64,000 bases of DNA, taken from Streptomyces fuscichromogenes. Its GTDB lineage: Bacteria > Actinomycetota > Actinomycetes > Streptomycetales > Streptomycetaceae. Shown piece after piece: positions 1-13,200 of the stretch (position 1 is its first letter; each line of letters begins with the position of its first letter). The notes below the pieces were generated by a model. That model ran no database searches, was not told the DNA's origin, and worked only from the letters and a program-made list of their open reading frames with translations. The stretch covers positions 1 to 64,000 of the forward strand of contig NZ_BMML01000037.1 in assembly GCF_014645815.1 (NCBI RefSeq), in the 5' to 3' direction. Position numbers and translations under genes: made by a program.

Positions 1-1270
1 AAACCCCTCGACCGAACCCACATCGAACAGATCAGCCGACCCAATCACCGACCCCCGCAACCCCACCGCCTGACCCACACCATCAGTGACCTCACTCAAC
101 GACACCTCGAGATCGAACTTCGCCGCCGCCAGACCGCTCTGCATCTGTTCCACGTTCAGACCCGGCACATCGAGCGTCGCCAGACCGGCGTTCTGGAGGG
201 TGAGCATCACCTGGAAGAGGGGGTGCTGCGCCAAGGAGCGGTCCGGGGTCAGGATCTCGACCAGGCGCTCGAACGGCACGTCCTGGTGGTCCAGGGCCGC
301 CAGGCTCGTCTCCCGCACCCGCCCCAACAGGTCCGCGAACGTCGGATCACCCGTCAAGTCCGTACGCAGCACAAGGGTGTTCACGAAGAACCCGACCAGG
401 TCGTCCAACGCCTGATCCGAACGACCAGCCACCGCCGTACCGACCGGAACGTCCTCCCCCGCCCCCAACCGCGACAACAGCACCGCCAACGCCGCCTGAA
501 CCACCATGAACAACGTGACACCCTGCTCACGCGCCAACGCCGTCAACCCCGTATGCACCTCAGCAGGAATGTCGAGCGCCACCACATGCCCACGGTGCGA
601 CGCCACCACCGGACGGGGCCGATCCACCGGCAGCACCAGCTCCTGCGGCACCCCCGCCAGCACCTCACGCCAGTACGCCACCTGACCGGCCAGAACGCTC
701 CCCGGATCCTCCTCACCGCCCAGCAACTCCCGCTGCCACAGGGTGTAATCCGCGTACTGCACCGCCAGGGGTTCCCAATCGGGCCGGCCGCCCTTGCACC
801 GGGCCTCGTACGCGCGGGACAGGTCGCGTGCGAGCGGGCCCATCGACCAGCCGTCGCCCGCTATGTGATGGATCACCACCAGCAGTAGGTGGGAGTCCGC
901 GGCCGTTTCGATCAGGAGTCCGCGAAGGGGGATCTCTGCCGCCAGGTCGAAGGTGTACCGGACCTCGGCCGCGACGAGTCCCGCTGCCTGTGCCTCCTCC
1001 GCATGGGTGGTCCGAAGCACCTCACCTATTGCGTCGGGCGCTATGACCTGCTGGCACGGCTCTTCATCCGTTGTGGGGAACACCGTGCGCAGCACCTCGT
1101 GCCGGGCGACCACGTCCTTGAGGGCCGCTCGCAGGGCGTCGGTGTCCAGCGGACCGTTCAGGCGCAGCACCACCGGCATGTTGTAGGTGGGGCTCGGTCC
1201 CTCCAGCTGTGTCAGGAACCAAAGCCGGCGCTGCGCGAACGACAACGGCACCCGCTCCGGCCGATCCCGC
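1..1270 (-). other. NRPS module 7: LCL-type C domain, cut by the window edge
   Basis: C7 has PLSFAQRRLWFL and HHIAGDGWSMGP. The window ends close to the C7/A7 boundary, in the same frame and without a stop codon, so at least one more module follows to the left. Confidence 0.85.
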
Positions 1271-4200
1271 CGCGCCAGGCCCAGCCGAGCAGGAGCGGCG
1301 TCCGCGATCCGGGCCGCCAGTCTGGCGGGGGTGGGGACCTCGAACAGCAGCCAGATGCCCGCTTCGACGCCCAGAATCGACCTGATCCGGTTCACGAGCC
1401 GCGTGACCAGCAGGGAGTGTCCGCCAAGGTCGAAGAAGTCGTCGTCAGGACCGACGTGTTCCAGGCCCAGGACGTCGGCGAAGATCTCGCACAGGATGCG
1501 TTCCTGCTCCGTGGCGGGCTCGCGAGCCTCGACGGCCGTCCGGTATTCGGGGGCGGGCAGGGCCGCGCGGTCCACCTTCCCGTTGACGGTCAGTGGCAGT
1601 TCGGTCAGTTCGACCACGGCGGCGGGAACCATGTGGTCCGGCAGCCGTTCGCCCGCGAAGGCACGCAGTTCACCCGCCAGCTCACCGTTCCCGCCACCGG
1701 CGCCCCGCTCGCCATCCGCGCCACCTGCGCCGTGCTCGCCGTGCTCGCCGTCGGGGACGACGTATGCGATGAGGCGTTTGTCCCCGGGGGTGTCCTCGCG
1801 GGCGATGACCACTGCCTGGGCGACCCTGGGATGTGCCGCCAGGGCGGACTCGACCTCGCCGGGTTCGATCCGGAAGCCGCGAACCTTGACCTGGTCGTCC
1901 GCGCGCCCGGCGAAGACCAGTTGGCCGTCGTGGGTCCAGCGGGCCAGGTCCCCGGTCCGGTACATCCGCTCGCCCGGCGCCCCGAAGGGGCACGCCGCGA
2001 AGCGCTCGGCCGTCATGGCCGGCCGGCCGTGGTAGCCGCGGGCCAGTCCGGCCCCGGCCACGTACACCTCTCCCGGCACGCCGGGCGGCACAGGGGAGAG
2101 GCCGTCGTCGAGGAGGTAGATCCGGGTGTCGTCCATCGGCCGACCGATCGGCAGGATGTCCGGTACGGCCCCGGCATCCGCGACCAGGTGCTGGGTGGCG
2201 CACAGTGTGGTCTCGGTGGGCCCGTACAGGTGCCGTACCACCACGCCGGGGCAGGCCGCGAGTACGGCTGCCACGGCCGCGGCCGGCACCACGTCGCCGC
2301 CGGTGAGCACCTCCCGCAGCCCGGTGAAGCACCCCGGGTCCTCCTCGGCCAGGACTCGCATCAGTCCGGCCGTCACGTGCACATGGCTGAGTCGGTGTTC
2401 CGCCGTCAGGGACCGCAGGGCGCGGTCGTCCACGTCGCCCGCCGGGGCCACGACCACGGTGCCGCCACCGGCCAGTGCCACCCACAGCTCGTACACCGAG
2501 GCGTCGAAGGCGTACGGGGCGTGCCACAGCACCCGGTCCGGCTTCCCCCAGCACCGGTCGGACACCAGCTCGACCAGGTCACGCTGGGAGACCACCACGC
2601 CCTTGGGGGTGCCGGTGGAACCCGACGTGTACATCACGTACGCCGTCACGTCGGCCGACGGGCCGGCGGGCGGATCCGTCGCGTCCTCGCCGTCGCCGGC
2701 CTCCGGCGGGATCACCTCTGTCCCGGCGGCGGTCGCCGCCTGTCCGAACGTGCCGTCGGCCGCCGCCGGGTCCGCCACGGCGATGCGCGCCCCGCAGTCG
2801 TCGAGGACCACGGTCATCCGGGCCGCGGGCCAGCCGGGATCCACCGGCAGGAGTGCTCCGCCGGCCTTCCAGACCGCCAGTACGGCCACCACGAGGTCGA
2901 CGGAGCGGTCCATCGCCACCGCCACCGCCGTCTCGGGGCCCACCCCGTGTCGTACGAGGACTCGTGCCAGCCGGTTCGCCCGCGCGTTCAGTTCCGCGTA
3001 GGTGACGCTCTGCTCCCGGCACACCACTGCCACCGCGCCCGGTGTGCGCGCCGCCTGCTGTGCGAACAGGGCGGGCAGGGTCGTGGGGGCCTCGACGGTG
3101 TGCCACCCGCCGAGGACCTGATGGCGTTCGGCGTCGGTGAGGATGTCGATCTGGCGGACCCGTGCCTGCGGTTTCGCGGCCACGCCGGTCAGCACCCGGA
3201 CGAACCGCCGAGCGATCGTGTCCGCGGTCGCCGGGTCGAACATGTCCGCGGCGACCGTCAGTGAACCTCTCATGCCGGCGGGACGGTCGTCCTCGAACGT
3301 CTCGGTCACGGTGACGCTGAGGTCGAACCTGGCCGGCTTCGTCTCGGGCGGCAGGGCCTCCATCTGGATGCCGGGTACTTCGGGCGTCGCCGGGGGTTCC
3401 TTCTCCACGGCGAGCATGACCTGGAAGAGCGGGTGACGGGCCCGCATCCTGGTCGGGGCGAGCACTTCGACCAGCCGCTCGAACGGCACGTCCTGGTGGT
3501 CGAGGGCCGCCAGGCTGTGTTCGCGCACGCGCGTCAGCAGGTCGGTGAAGGCCGGATTGCCGGTGAGGTCGGTGCGCAGGACGAGTGTGTTGACGAAGAA
3601 CCCGACCAGCCGGTCCAGTGCCTGGTCGGTGCGCCCGGCCACGGCGGTGCCGACGGGGATGTCCTCGCCCGCGCCCAGCCGGGACAGCAGCACCGCGAGA
3701 GCGGCCTGTACCACCATGAACGAGGTGACGCCGTGATCGCGCGCCAGCGCGGTCAGTTGCTCGTGGACGGCACGGGGGATGTCGAACGTGACCGGGTGTC
3801 CCCGGTGCGACGGTACGGCGGGGCGTGGCCGGTCCCTGGGCAGGGCCAGTTCCTGCGGGACGCCGGCCAGTGCCTGCCGCCAGTAGTCGATCTGGGCGGC
3901 CTGGAGTGTTCCGGGGGTGTCCTCGGCGCCGAGCAGTTCACGTTGCCACAGGGTGTAGTCGGCGTACTGCACCGGCAGTGGCTCCCAGTCGGGCGCACGG
4001 CCCGCGCGGCGCGCCGCGTACGCCGTGGACAGGTCCTCGGCGAGCAGGTCCGTCGACCAGCCGTCGCCGGCGATGTGGTGGATCACCACGGTCAGCAGGC
4101 CCGTGTCCGGGCCGGTCTCGATCAGCAGCGCCCGCAGCGGGATCTCGGCGGAGAGGTCGAAGCCGTGCCGGAGTTCGGTGGCCACCAGAGCGACGGCCTG

Positions 4201-7200
4201 TGCTTCGGTGGCGGCCTCGGCGATCCGCAGCACCTGTCCGGCCCGGTCCGGCTCCAGGACCCGCTGGCAGGGCTCCCCGTCGCTGACCGGGAACACCGTG
4301 CGCAGCACCTCGTGGCGGGTGACGAGGTCGATGAGCGCCATTCCGAGGGCGGCGGCGTCGACCCGTCCTCTCAGCCGGAGCACCACCGGCATGTTGTACG
4401 TGGGGCTCGGCCCTTCCAGCTGCGCCAGGAACCACAACCGGCGCTGCGCGAACGACAACGGCACCCTTTCCGGCCGGTCCCGCCGCACCAGATCCGTGCG
4501 AGCGGGATCCGCGCCCGCACGCGCGATCCGCGCCGCCAGGCCGGCCGGAGTACCCGCCTCGAACAGCACCCGCACACCCAGCTCGACCCCGAAGACCGAC
4601 CGCACCCGCGACAACAGGCGCATCGCCAGCAGCGAATGACCGCCCCGCTCGAAGAACGCGTCGTCGGCACCGACCCGGTCGACGCCGAGGACCTCCGCGA
4701 ACACACCGCACATGATCTCTTCCAGCGCCGTGGCCGGTGCCGACGCCGCCGAGCGGCCGTCGGCGCCCGTCGCGTACTCCGGCGCGGGCAGGGCGGACCG
4801 GTCCACCTTCCCGTTCACCGTCAGCGGCAGCCCGTCCGGCAGCGGCACCACCGCGGACGGCACCATGTACTCCGGCAGCCGACCGGCCGCATACCCGCGC
4901 AACACGGCCGGCAGGTCCCGGATCGTACCGGCGGACGTTCCGTCCTCGGGCACGACATAGGCGACCAGCCGCCTGTCGTCGACGGCATCCTCACGGACGA
5001 CGACCACGGCCTGCGCAACCTGCGGATGTGCCGCCAGGGCAGCCTCTACCTCGCCCGGTTCGATCCGGAAGCCCCTGATCTTCACTTGGTCATCGGCCCG
5101 TCCCATGTAGAGGAGTCGCCCCTCAGCCGTCCACCGGCCCAGATCGCCGGTGCGATACATCCGGTCCCCCGGCCCGCCGAACGGGCACGCCACGAACCGC
5201 TCCGCCGTCAGCCCCGTACGCCCCGCGTACCCCCGCGCCAACTGGCCGCCCGCCACGTACATCTCGCCCGTGACGCCGGACGGCACCGGTCGCAGGAACC
5301 GGTCCAGGACGTGCACGCGCAGGCTCGGGAGCGCCCGGCCGACGAGGCTTCCGCGCGGCAGTCCCCCGCCCGTGGGCGGTTTCACCTCTTCGAACGTGAC
5401 ATGGACCGTCGTCTCGGTGATTCCGTACATGTTCACCAGAACCGGCCCGTCGGCCCGCTGGTGTGCCCACCACTCCCCCAGCCGCTCCGCGTCGAGGGCC
5501 TCGCCGCCGAAGACGACCCACCGCAGAGCGGACTCCGCCCCGGCCAGTGGGCCGGTGCCCGCCGCCCGGATCAACTCGTAGAAGGCCGACGGAGTCTGGC
5601 TCAGGACCGTCACGCGTTCCTCGGCCAGCAGCCGCAGGAACGCGTCCGGAGACCGCGACACATGGTGGGGAACGACCACGAGCCGGCCTCCGTGCAGCAA
5701 CGCTCCCCACATCTCCCACACCGAGAAGTCGAACGCGAAGGAGTGGAACCACGACCAGGTGTCACCGGGGCCGAAGCCGAACCGGTCACGCAGTGCGCCG
5801 AACAACGTCAGGGCGTTGTGATGGGTCACCAGCACGCCCTTCGGCGCCCCCGTGGACCCGGACGTATAGATGACATACGCCGGATGGGCGCCCGTCGCCG
5901 CCTGCGGCCGGCCGTTCCCGCGCGGCTCCGCGGTCGATTCCGCCGCGAGTTCCGACGCCTCCTGCGGGCCGTCGAGCACCAGTGCCGGGACGGCGGGTTC
6001 CACGGGCAGGGCGGTCGCGAACGCGCTGGTCGTCAGCACGCATACCGGCTTCGCGTCCGTCAGGACGAACGCGATCCGGTCCTGGGGGTAGGCCGGGTCG
6101 ACGGGCACATAGGCGCCGCCGGCCTTGAGCACGGCCAGCAGGGCCACCACCAGGTCGGCGGAGCGGTCCATCAGCACCGCCACCACCGACTCCGGCCCGA
6201 CCCCGCGCTGTACCAGGACCCGTGCCAGCCGGTTCGCCCGACCGTTCAACTCCTCGTACGTCAGGCTCTGCTCGCCGCTCACCAGGGCCACCGCGTCCGG
6301 CGTACGGGCCGCCTGCTCCTCGAACCGCATCGGCAGGGTCGCATCCGACGCGACCGGCACATCTCCCTGCGGCTGCGGCCTCGGCCGCGTGAGCAGTCGG
6401 CCGCGCTCGTCCTCCGACAGCACGTCCACCTCGTGGAGCCGAACATCCGGGTCCACGGCCACCGCCACCAGCACACGGGCCAGCCGGTCGGCGATCGCCG
6501 TGACCGTGTCCGCGTCGAACAGGTCCGCCGCTCCGGTGACCGAGCCCCGCAGCCCCGCCGGCCGGCCGGCCTGGAGGACCTCGGCCAGCGTGACGTCGAG
6601 GTCGAACTTGGCGGGCAAGGGCACGCCGGGGTGCGCTTCCGCTCGCACGCCGGGCAGATCCAGGATCGCGGGGTCGTTGTTCTGGAGGGTGAGCATGACC
6701 TGGAACAGCGGGTGGCGTGCCATGGAGCGCGACGGTGCGATGAGTTCCACCAGCCGCTCGAACGGCACCTCCTGGTTCTCGAACGCCGCCAGGTCGCGTT
6801 CGCGCACCCGGCCCAGGGTCTCGGCGAAGGTGGGGTCGCCGTGCAGCTCGGTGCGCAGCACCAACGTGTTGACGAAGAAACCGACGAGTTCGTCCAGAGC
6901 CTGGTCGGTACGGCCGGCCACCACGGTGCCGATCGGGATGTCCTCGCCCGCGCCCAGCCGGGACAGCAGCACTGCCAGCGCCGCCTGGACCACCATGAAC
7001 AAGGTGACACCCTGTTCGCGGGCGAGCGCGGCGAGCTCGGCATGTATGTGTGCCGGGATGTCCAGTCGTACCGTGTGACCTCGGTACGAGGCTTCGGCCG
7101 GCCTGAGCCGGTCCGTCGGGAGTGTCAGCTCCTGCGGGGCCCCGGCCAGCGTCTGCCGCCAGTAGTCGACCTGGGCCGCCGGCAGGCTGTCCGGACCGTC

Positions 7201-10200
7201 CTCCTCGCCGAGCAGCCGACGCTGCCAGAGCGTGTAGTCGGTGTACTGCACCGGCAGCGGCTCCCACGCCGGCTGCCGGCCCGCGTGCCGGGCCGCGTAC
7301 GCGCGGGAGATGTCACGGGCGAGCGGACCCATGGACCAGCCGTCTCCCGCGATGTGGTGGAACACCACCACCAGCACATGCGCGTCCGGGCCGGTCTCGA
7401 TCAGCAGCACCCGTACCGGAATCTCCTCCGACAGGTCGAACCCATGACCGCTCTCGGCAGCCACCAGTTCCGCGACCCGCTCTGCACCGGTGGCTTGGGC
7501 GACCTGCAGCACCTCTCCGACCTCCGCCATGTCCAGCACCCGCTGGTACGGCTCGCCTTCATGCGCGGGGAACACCGTGCGCAGCACCTCGTGCCGGGCC
7601 AGCACGTCCCTCAGCGCCGACCTGAGCGCGGAGGGGTCGACCGGCCCGGACAACCGCAGGGTCGCCGGCATGTTGTAGGTCGGGCTGGGCCCCTCCAGCT
7701 GGGCCAGGAACCACAGCCGTCGCTGGGCGAAGGACAACGGCATCCGCTCGGGCCGCTCGCGCCTCTCCCAGGGCACGAGCGCCGCCCGCGCCGGACCCGC
7801 ACCTGTGATCCGCGCCGCCAGACCGGCCGGAGTGGATGCCTCGAACAGCACCCGCACGCCCAGCTCGACCCCGAAGAGCGACCGCACCCGCGACAACAGC
7901 CGCATCGCCAGCAGCGAATGACCGCCCAGTTCGAAGAAGCTCTGCTCGACCCCGACCCGTTCCAGGTCCAGCACCTCGGCGAACACGGCGCACATGAGCT
8001 CTTCGGCGACCGACGCGGGGCGCCGGCCGGTGTCGCCCGGGGCATGGTCCGGCGCCGGCAGGGCGGACCGGTCGACCTTCCCGTTCACCGACAACGGCAA
8101 CTCGTCCAGTACCACCACCGCCGACGGCACCATGTACTCCGGCAGCCGCCGGGCCGTCAGCGTCCGCAGTTCGAGCGCCAGGTTCTCCGTCGCCTTGCTG
8201 TTCGGCGCCTCGCCGTCCGGCGCCGCGGTCTCGGCCGCCGTACTGTCCGCCGCCGTACTGTCCGGCGCCTCGCCGTCCGGCACCGCGCTGTCCGCTCTCG
8301 TGGCGTCCGGCACCACGTAGGCGACCAGGCGTTTGTTCCCGGGGGTGTCCTCGCGGGCGATGACAGCGGCCTGGGCCACGCCGGGATGGGTGGTCAGGGT
8401 GGCCTCGATCTCACCGGGCTCGATCCGGAACCCGCGGATCTTCACCTGCTCGTCCGCCCGGCCCATGAACACCAGCACCCCGTCGGCGCGCCACCGCACC
8501 AGGTCACCGGTGCGGTACATGCGCTCACCCGGCCCACCGAACGGGCATGCCACGAACCGCTCCGCCGTCAGCCCCGTGCGTCCGACATAACCGCGGGCGA
8601 GCGGGAGGCCCGCGATGTACAGCTCACCGGCCACACCCGGCGGCACGGGCCGCAGGAAGTCGTCGAGGACGTAGAGACGGGAGTTGGGGATCGGGCCGCC
8701 GATCGGCGGCACCGTGTCCTCGTCCCCGGTGCAGCGGTACCACGTCACCGCGATACAGGTCTCCGCCGGTCCGTACCCCTGGACCAGGTCGGCCTGCGGG
8801 AACAGGGCGACGGCACGGTCCCGGAGCGCGCCGGGCACTCCCTCGCCGCCGCTGGCGAGTTGCCGCAGGCCGGACAGTCCGGTCGCCGCCGGCTCCTCCA
8901 GCACCCCGGCCAGCGCCGAGGCGATCAGGTGCAGCACCGTCACACCGTGCCGCCGTGCCAGCGCGACCAGGTATCCCGGATCGGCCGTGCTGCCGGCCGG
9001 CGCGATCACGAAACTCCCGCCGACCACCAGAGGACAGAACATCTGCCACACCGAGGGGTCGAAGCCCATCGGCGCGGTGAGCATGAACCGGTCCGACGCC
9101 TCCCAGCCGAACTCCGCGACACGGGCGAGCAGATGGTTGACCACTGCCTCGTGGGTGACCACCACACCCTTCGGCACCCCGGTGGAACCCGAGGTGTACA
9201 TCACGTACATCGGGTGCGAGGGCAGCAGCAGACGCCGCCCGTCGTCCACCACACCAGCGCCGCCACCGGGAGCGACGCCGGCACCGGCCGGAAGGGGCGC
9301 GCCGGTGACGCTGTGCCCGTCGACCGTGAGCACCGGCATGCCGAGCCCGCCCGAGAGCACCTCCGCCAGCACGTCCGGAAGGACGCTGTCGGAGATCACG
9401 CACACCGGCCGGGCGTCGTCCAGCATGAACGCGACCCGCTGCGCCGGATACGCGAGGTCGACGGGCAGATAGGCGCCACCGGCCTTCAGCACGGCCAGCA
9501 ACGCCACGACCATGTCGACCGAGCGGTCCATCGCCACCGCCACCACCGACTCCGCACCCACACCCCAGCTCGCCAGCACCCCGGCCAACCGCGCGGCACG
9601 CTCCTCCAGCCGGGCGTAGCCGATCTCCTCGTCCCCGCAGATCACCGCCACCGCGTCCGGCGTACGCGCCGCCTGCCGCTCGAACAACTCGGTCACCGTC
9701 ACTACCGGCATCGCCTGTGCGGTGTCGTTCCACTCCGTCAGCAACTGCTCGCGTCCGCCGGGCGCCAGCACCTCGACCGCACACAACGGCACCCGTGGTG
9801 TCTCCTCCAACGCCACGAGCAGTCCCTCGACCGCCGTCCGCACCAGTCCGCACACCAGCTCCGGGTCCCCGGGAGCCACCACACCGGCCGTCAACGCGAA
9901 CCCGGTCACGGAATCATCGACCGAGACCGCCAGCGGATAGTTCGTACGGTCCTCGGCGGACAGCACCCTCATGCCGGCCGCTTCACCGGGCTGTGGTGCT
10001 CCGGCCGTGTGCTCGTGGTTGACATGGCGGTAGTTGAACAGCGAGGTGAACAGCGGGGCGGAGGCGGGGACACCACTCGCGTTCTGCGCGAGGGCCAACG
10101 GGGCGTGCTCGTGCACCAGGAGGCCGGCCAGCTGGGCCTGCATCGCCCGCACCGCGCCGAGCGCGTCCACGTCGGCGACATCCATGCGTACCGGCAAGGT

Positions 10201-13200
10201 GTTCATGAAGGGGCCAGGGGTCCGATCCGCACCGACCCCGGCGCTCATCCGACCGAGCAGGACCGTCCCGAAGACCACGTCCGTGCGGCCGGACAGATTC
10301 GCCAGCACCTGTGCCCAGGCCACGTGGAACAGGGTCGCCGGGCTCACCCCGAGCTGACGGGCCTGCTCCCGCACCCGCTGCGCCAGAGTGTCGTCGACCG
10401 GCTGGCGGACGCGCCGCACACCGGTGCCGTCACCGCGGGCATCGGCCAGACCGAACGGCAGCGTCGGCTCCGTGACATCACCCAGCAGAGCGGCGAAGTA
10501 CTCCTCGTGCTCCTGCCGCGAGACACCCAGCCTCGCCTGCGCCACGAAGTCCCGGAACGGCAACGGCGCCGCCAGCTCGTCCCCACTCCCCGCCAGGAAT
10601 GCCTCGACCTCGCCCAGCACCACGTCCGATCCGGTGTGGTCCCGGAGCAGGTGGTGAACCTGCAGCAGAGCAAGCCACCGCTCGCTGCCGGGCTCCGCCG
10701 CGACATGTACCCGAACCAGCGGTGCCCGGCGCACATCCATCCACCGCCCGGCCGTCGCCGGCAACTCGACCGCCGGGTCCCCGTCCTGGGACAGCGTCAC
10801 CTCGGTCACCGGAACCACCGCCCGGCGCCAGACCACCTGCACCGGCTCGGCCAGGCCTTCCCACACCACGCCGGTGCGGTAGATGTCATGCCGATCCACG
10901 ACCTGCTGCAAGGCAGACAGGAACCCGTCCAGCCGCTCACGGTCGTCGAAGCCCACGGTGAGAGAGAGCAGATACGGATCCACGTCCCCTGAACCGGTGA
11001 GCAGGTGGTGGAAGAAGATGCCCTCCTGGAGCGGGGCCAGCGGATACACGTCCGCCACGTTCGCCGCCCCACCCTCCACCGCCGCACACACCAGGTCGAT
11101 CTGCGCAGGAGACAGATCCACCAACGGCAACATCTCCGGCCTGATCACCTCCGCACCGGCCGGAATCCCGTTCGGCGGCACCTCCACCACACCACCACCA
11201 TCACCAACAGCCGCCAACCGCTCCGGAGTCGGCGACTCGAACAACGCCCGCACCGACACCCCGAACCCACGCTCACGCAACCGCGACGCCAACGACACCG
11301 CCAACAGCGAATGCCCGCCCAACTCGAAGAAGTTGTCCTCCACCCCCACCCGCTCCACACCCAACACCTCGGCAAACACCCGACACACGATCTCCTCAGC
11401 CACCGTCACAGGACCCCGACCACCCCCGGAGGCCGCATACTCCGGCACCGGCAACGCAGCCCGGTCCACCTTCCCGTTCACCGTCAGCGGCACCCCCTCC
11501 AGCACCACCACCGCCGACGGCACCAAGTACCCGGGCAGCCGATCGGCTGCGAACGTCCGCAGCTCACGGGAGAGTTCGCCGTCCAGGTGACCATCACCGT
11601 CGGGAACGACATAGGCCACCAGACGTTTGTCGTTCGGGGTGTCCTCTCGGGTGGTCACCAGCGCCTGCGCAACGCCGGGATGCGTGCTCAGGACGGCCTC
11701 GACCTCACCAGGCTCGATCCGGAAGCCACGGACCTTCACCTGGTCGTCCACCCGGCCGGCGAACGCCAACTCCCCGTCGGCCGTCCAGCGCACCAGATCC
11801 CCCGTGCGGTACATCCGCTCGCCCGCCGCCCCGAACGGACACGCCACAAAGCGCTCCGCCGTCAACCCCGGACGACGGTGATAGCCACGGGCCAACTGAG
11901 CTCCGGCCACGTACAGTTCCCCGGCCACCCCCGGCGGCACCGGCCGCAGCCGCTCGTCCAGCACATACATACGGGTGTTCGCCACTGGGCTGCCCACCGG
12001 CGGCGCGGCAGTGGTGGCAGGATCCACCGCGCCGGTGGTGACCATGACCGTCGCCTCGGTCGGCCCGTACGTGTTCACCAGCACCCGGCCGTCGGCCCAC
12101 GCTCGCGCCAGTTCACCGGTCAGCAGTTCCCCGCCCACCAGGACCCGCGACAGGCCCGGTACCGCCGCCGGGTCCACCACGGCCAGCAGCGACGGAACGA
12201 CGCTGGCCACCTCCACGCCCGTCCGGACGATCAGCTCGGCCAGCAGCCCGGCGTCCGCCCGTTCATCGGCCGTGGCCACCACCAACCGTCCGCCCGACGC
12301 CAGCACCACCGCCACGTCCAGCACGGAACCGTCGAAGCCGAACGACGCGAACTGAAGTGCGCCGACCCCCAGACCGGCCCCCAGCACCGGGCTCAGCCCC
12401 ACCACCAGGTTCACCAGCGCGCCCTGGGACACCACCACGCCCTTCGGCGCCCCCGTCGACCCTGACGTGTACATCACGTAGGCCGCCCGTGAGCCCCCGG
12501 GCACGGGCCGGCTCCACTCCTCGGACTCCCTCGCCAGTTCCGCGACGACCGTCGGGTCGTCCAGTGCCACCACCGGCAGCGCACCACCCGCAGGCAACCC
12601 GCCGTCCGGGCTGCCGCTGGTGACCACGCACACCGGCTCGGCGTCCGCCAGCATCAACGCGACGCGCTCCGCCGGATACGACGGGTCGACGAACACATAG
12701 GCACCCCCCGCCCTCCACACCGCCAGCAGCACCACCACCACGTCCACCGACCGCTCCAGTGCCACCGCCACCACCGATTCGGGCGCCACCCCGCGATCGG
12801 TCAACACCCGCGCCAGCCGGGCCACTCGGTCGTCCAGCTCCGCGTAGGTCAGGTCCTCGTCCCCGCACACCACCGCCACCGCGTCCGGGGTCCGCGCCAC
12901 CTGGGCCTCGAACAACTCCGGCAACGTCAGGTCCGGCACCGCCGCGCCCGTGTCATTCCAGGCATCCAGCACCTGGGCACGGACGGGCTCGGGCAACACG
13001 TCAAGACCGTCCAGCGCAGTGGCCGAAGCGGCGCCCACCGCCTCCACGACCTCCTCCGTCGCCGTGTGCAACAGGCCGCACACCAGCCCGGGATCCGCCG
13101 GAGTGACCGCGTCGACAGCCAGCGCGAACCCGGTCCCCAGGTCGTCCACCGCGACTGCCAGCGGGTAGTTGGTCCGCTCCTGCGCGAACACCAACTCGAC

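Noticed and set aside
3433..10992. A 2519-codon open frame on the plus strand
   Set aside because: It is antisense to NRPS modules 3 to 6. Its residues are Arg/His/Gln-rich with no domain, as expected opposite very GC-rich coding DNA.
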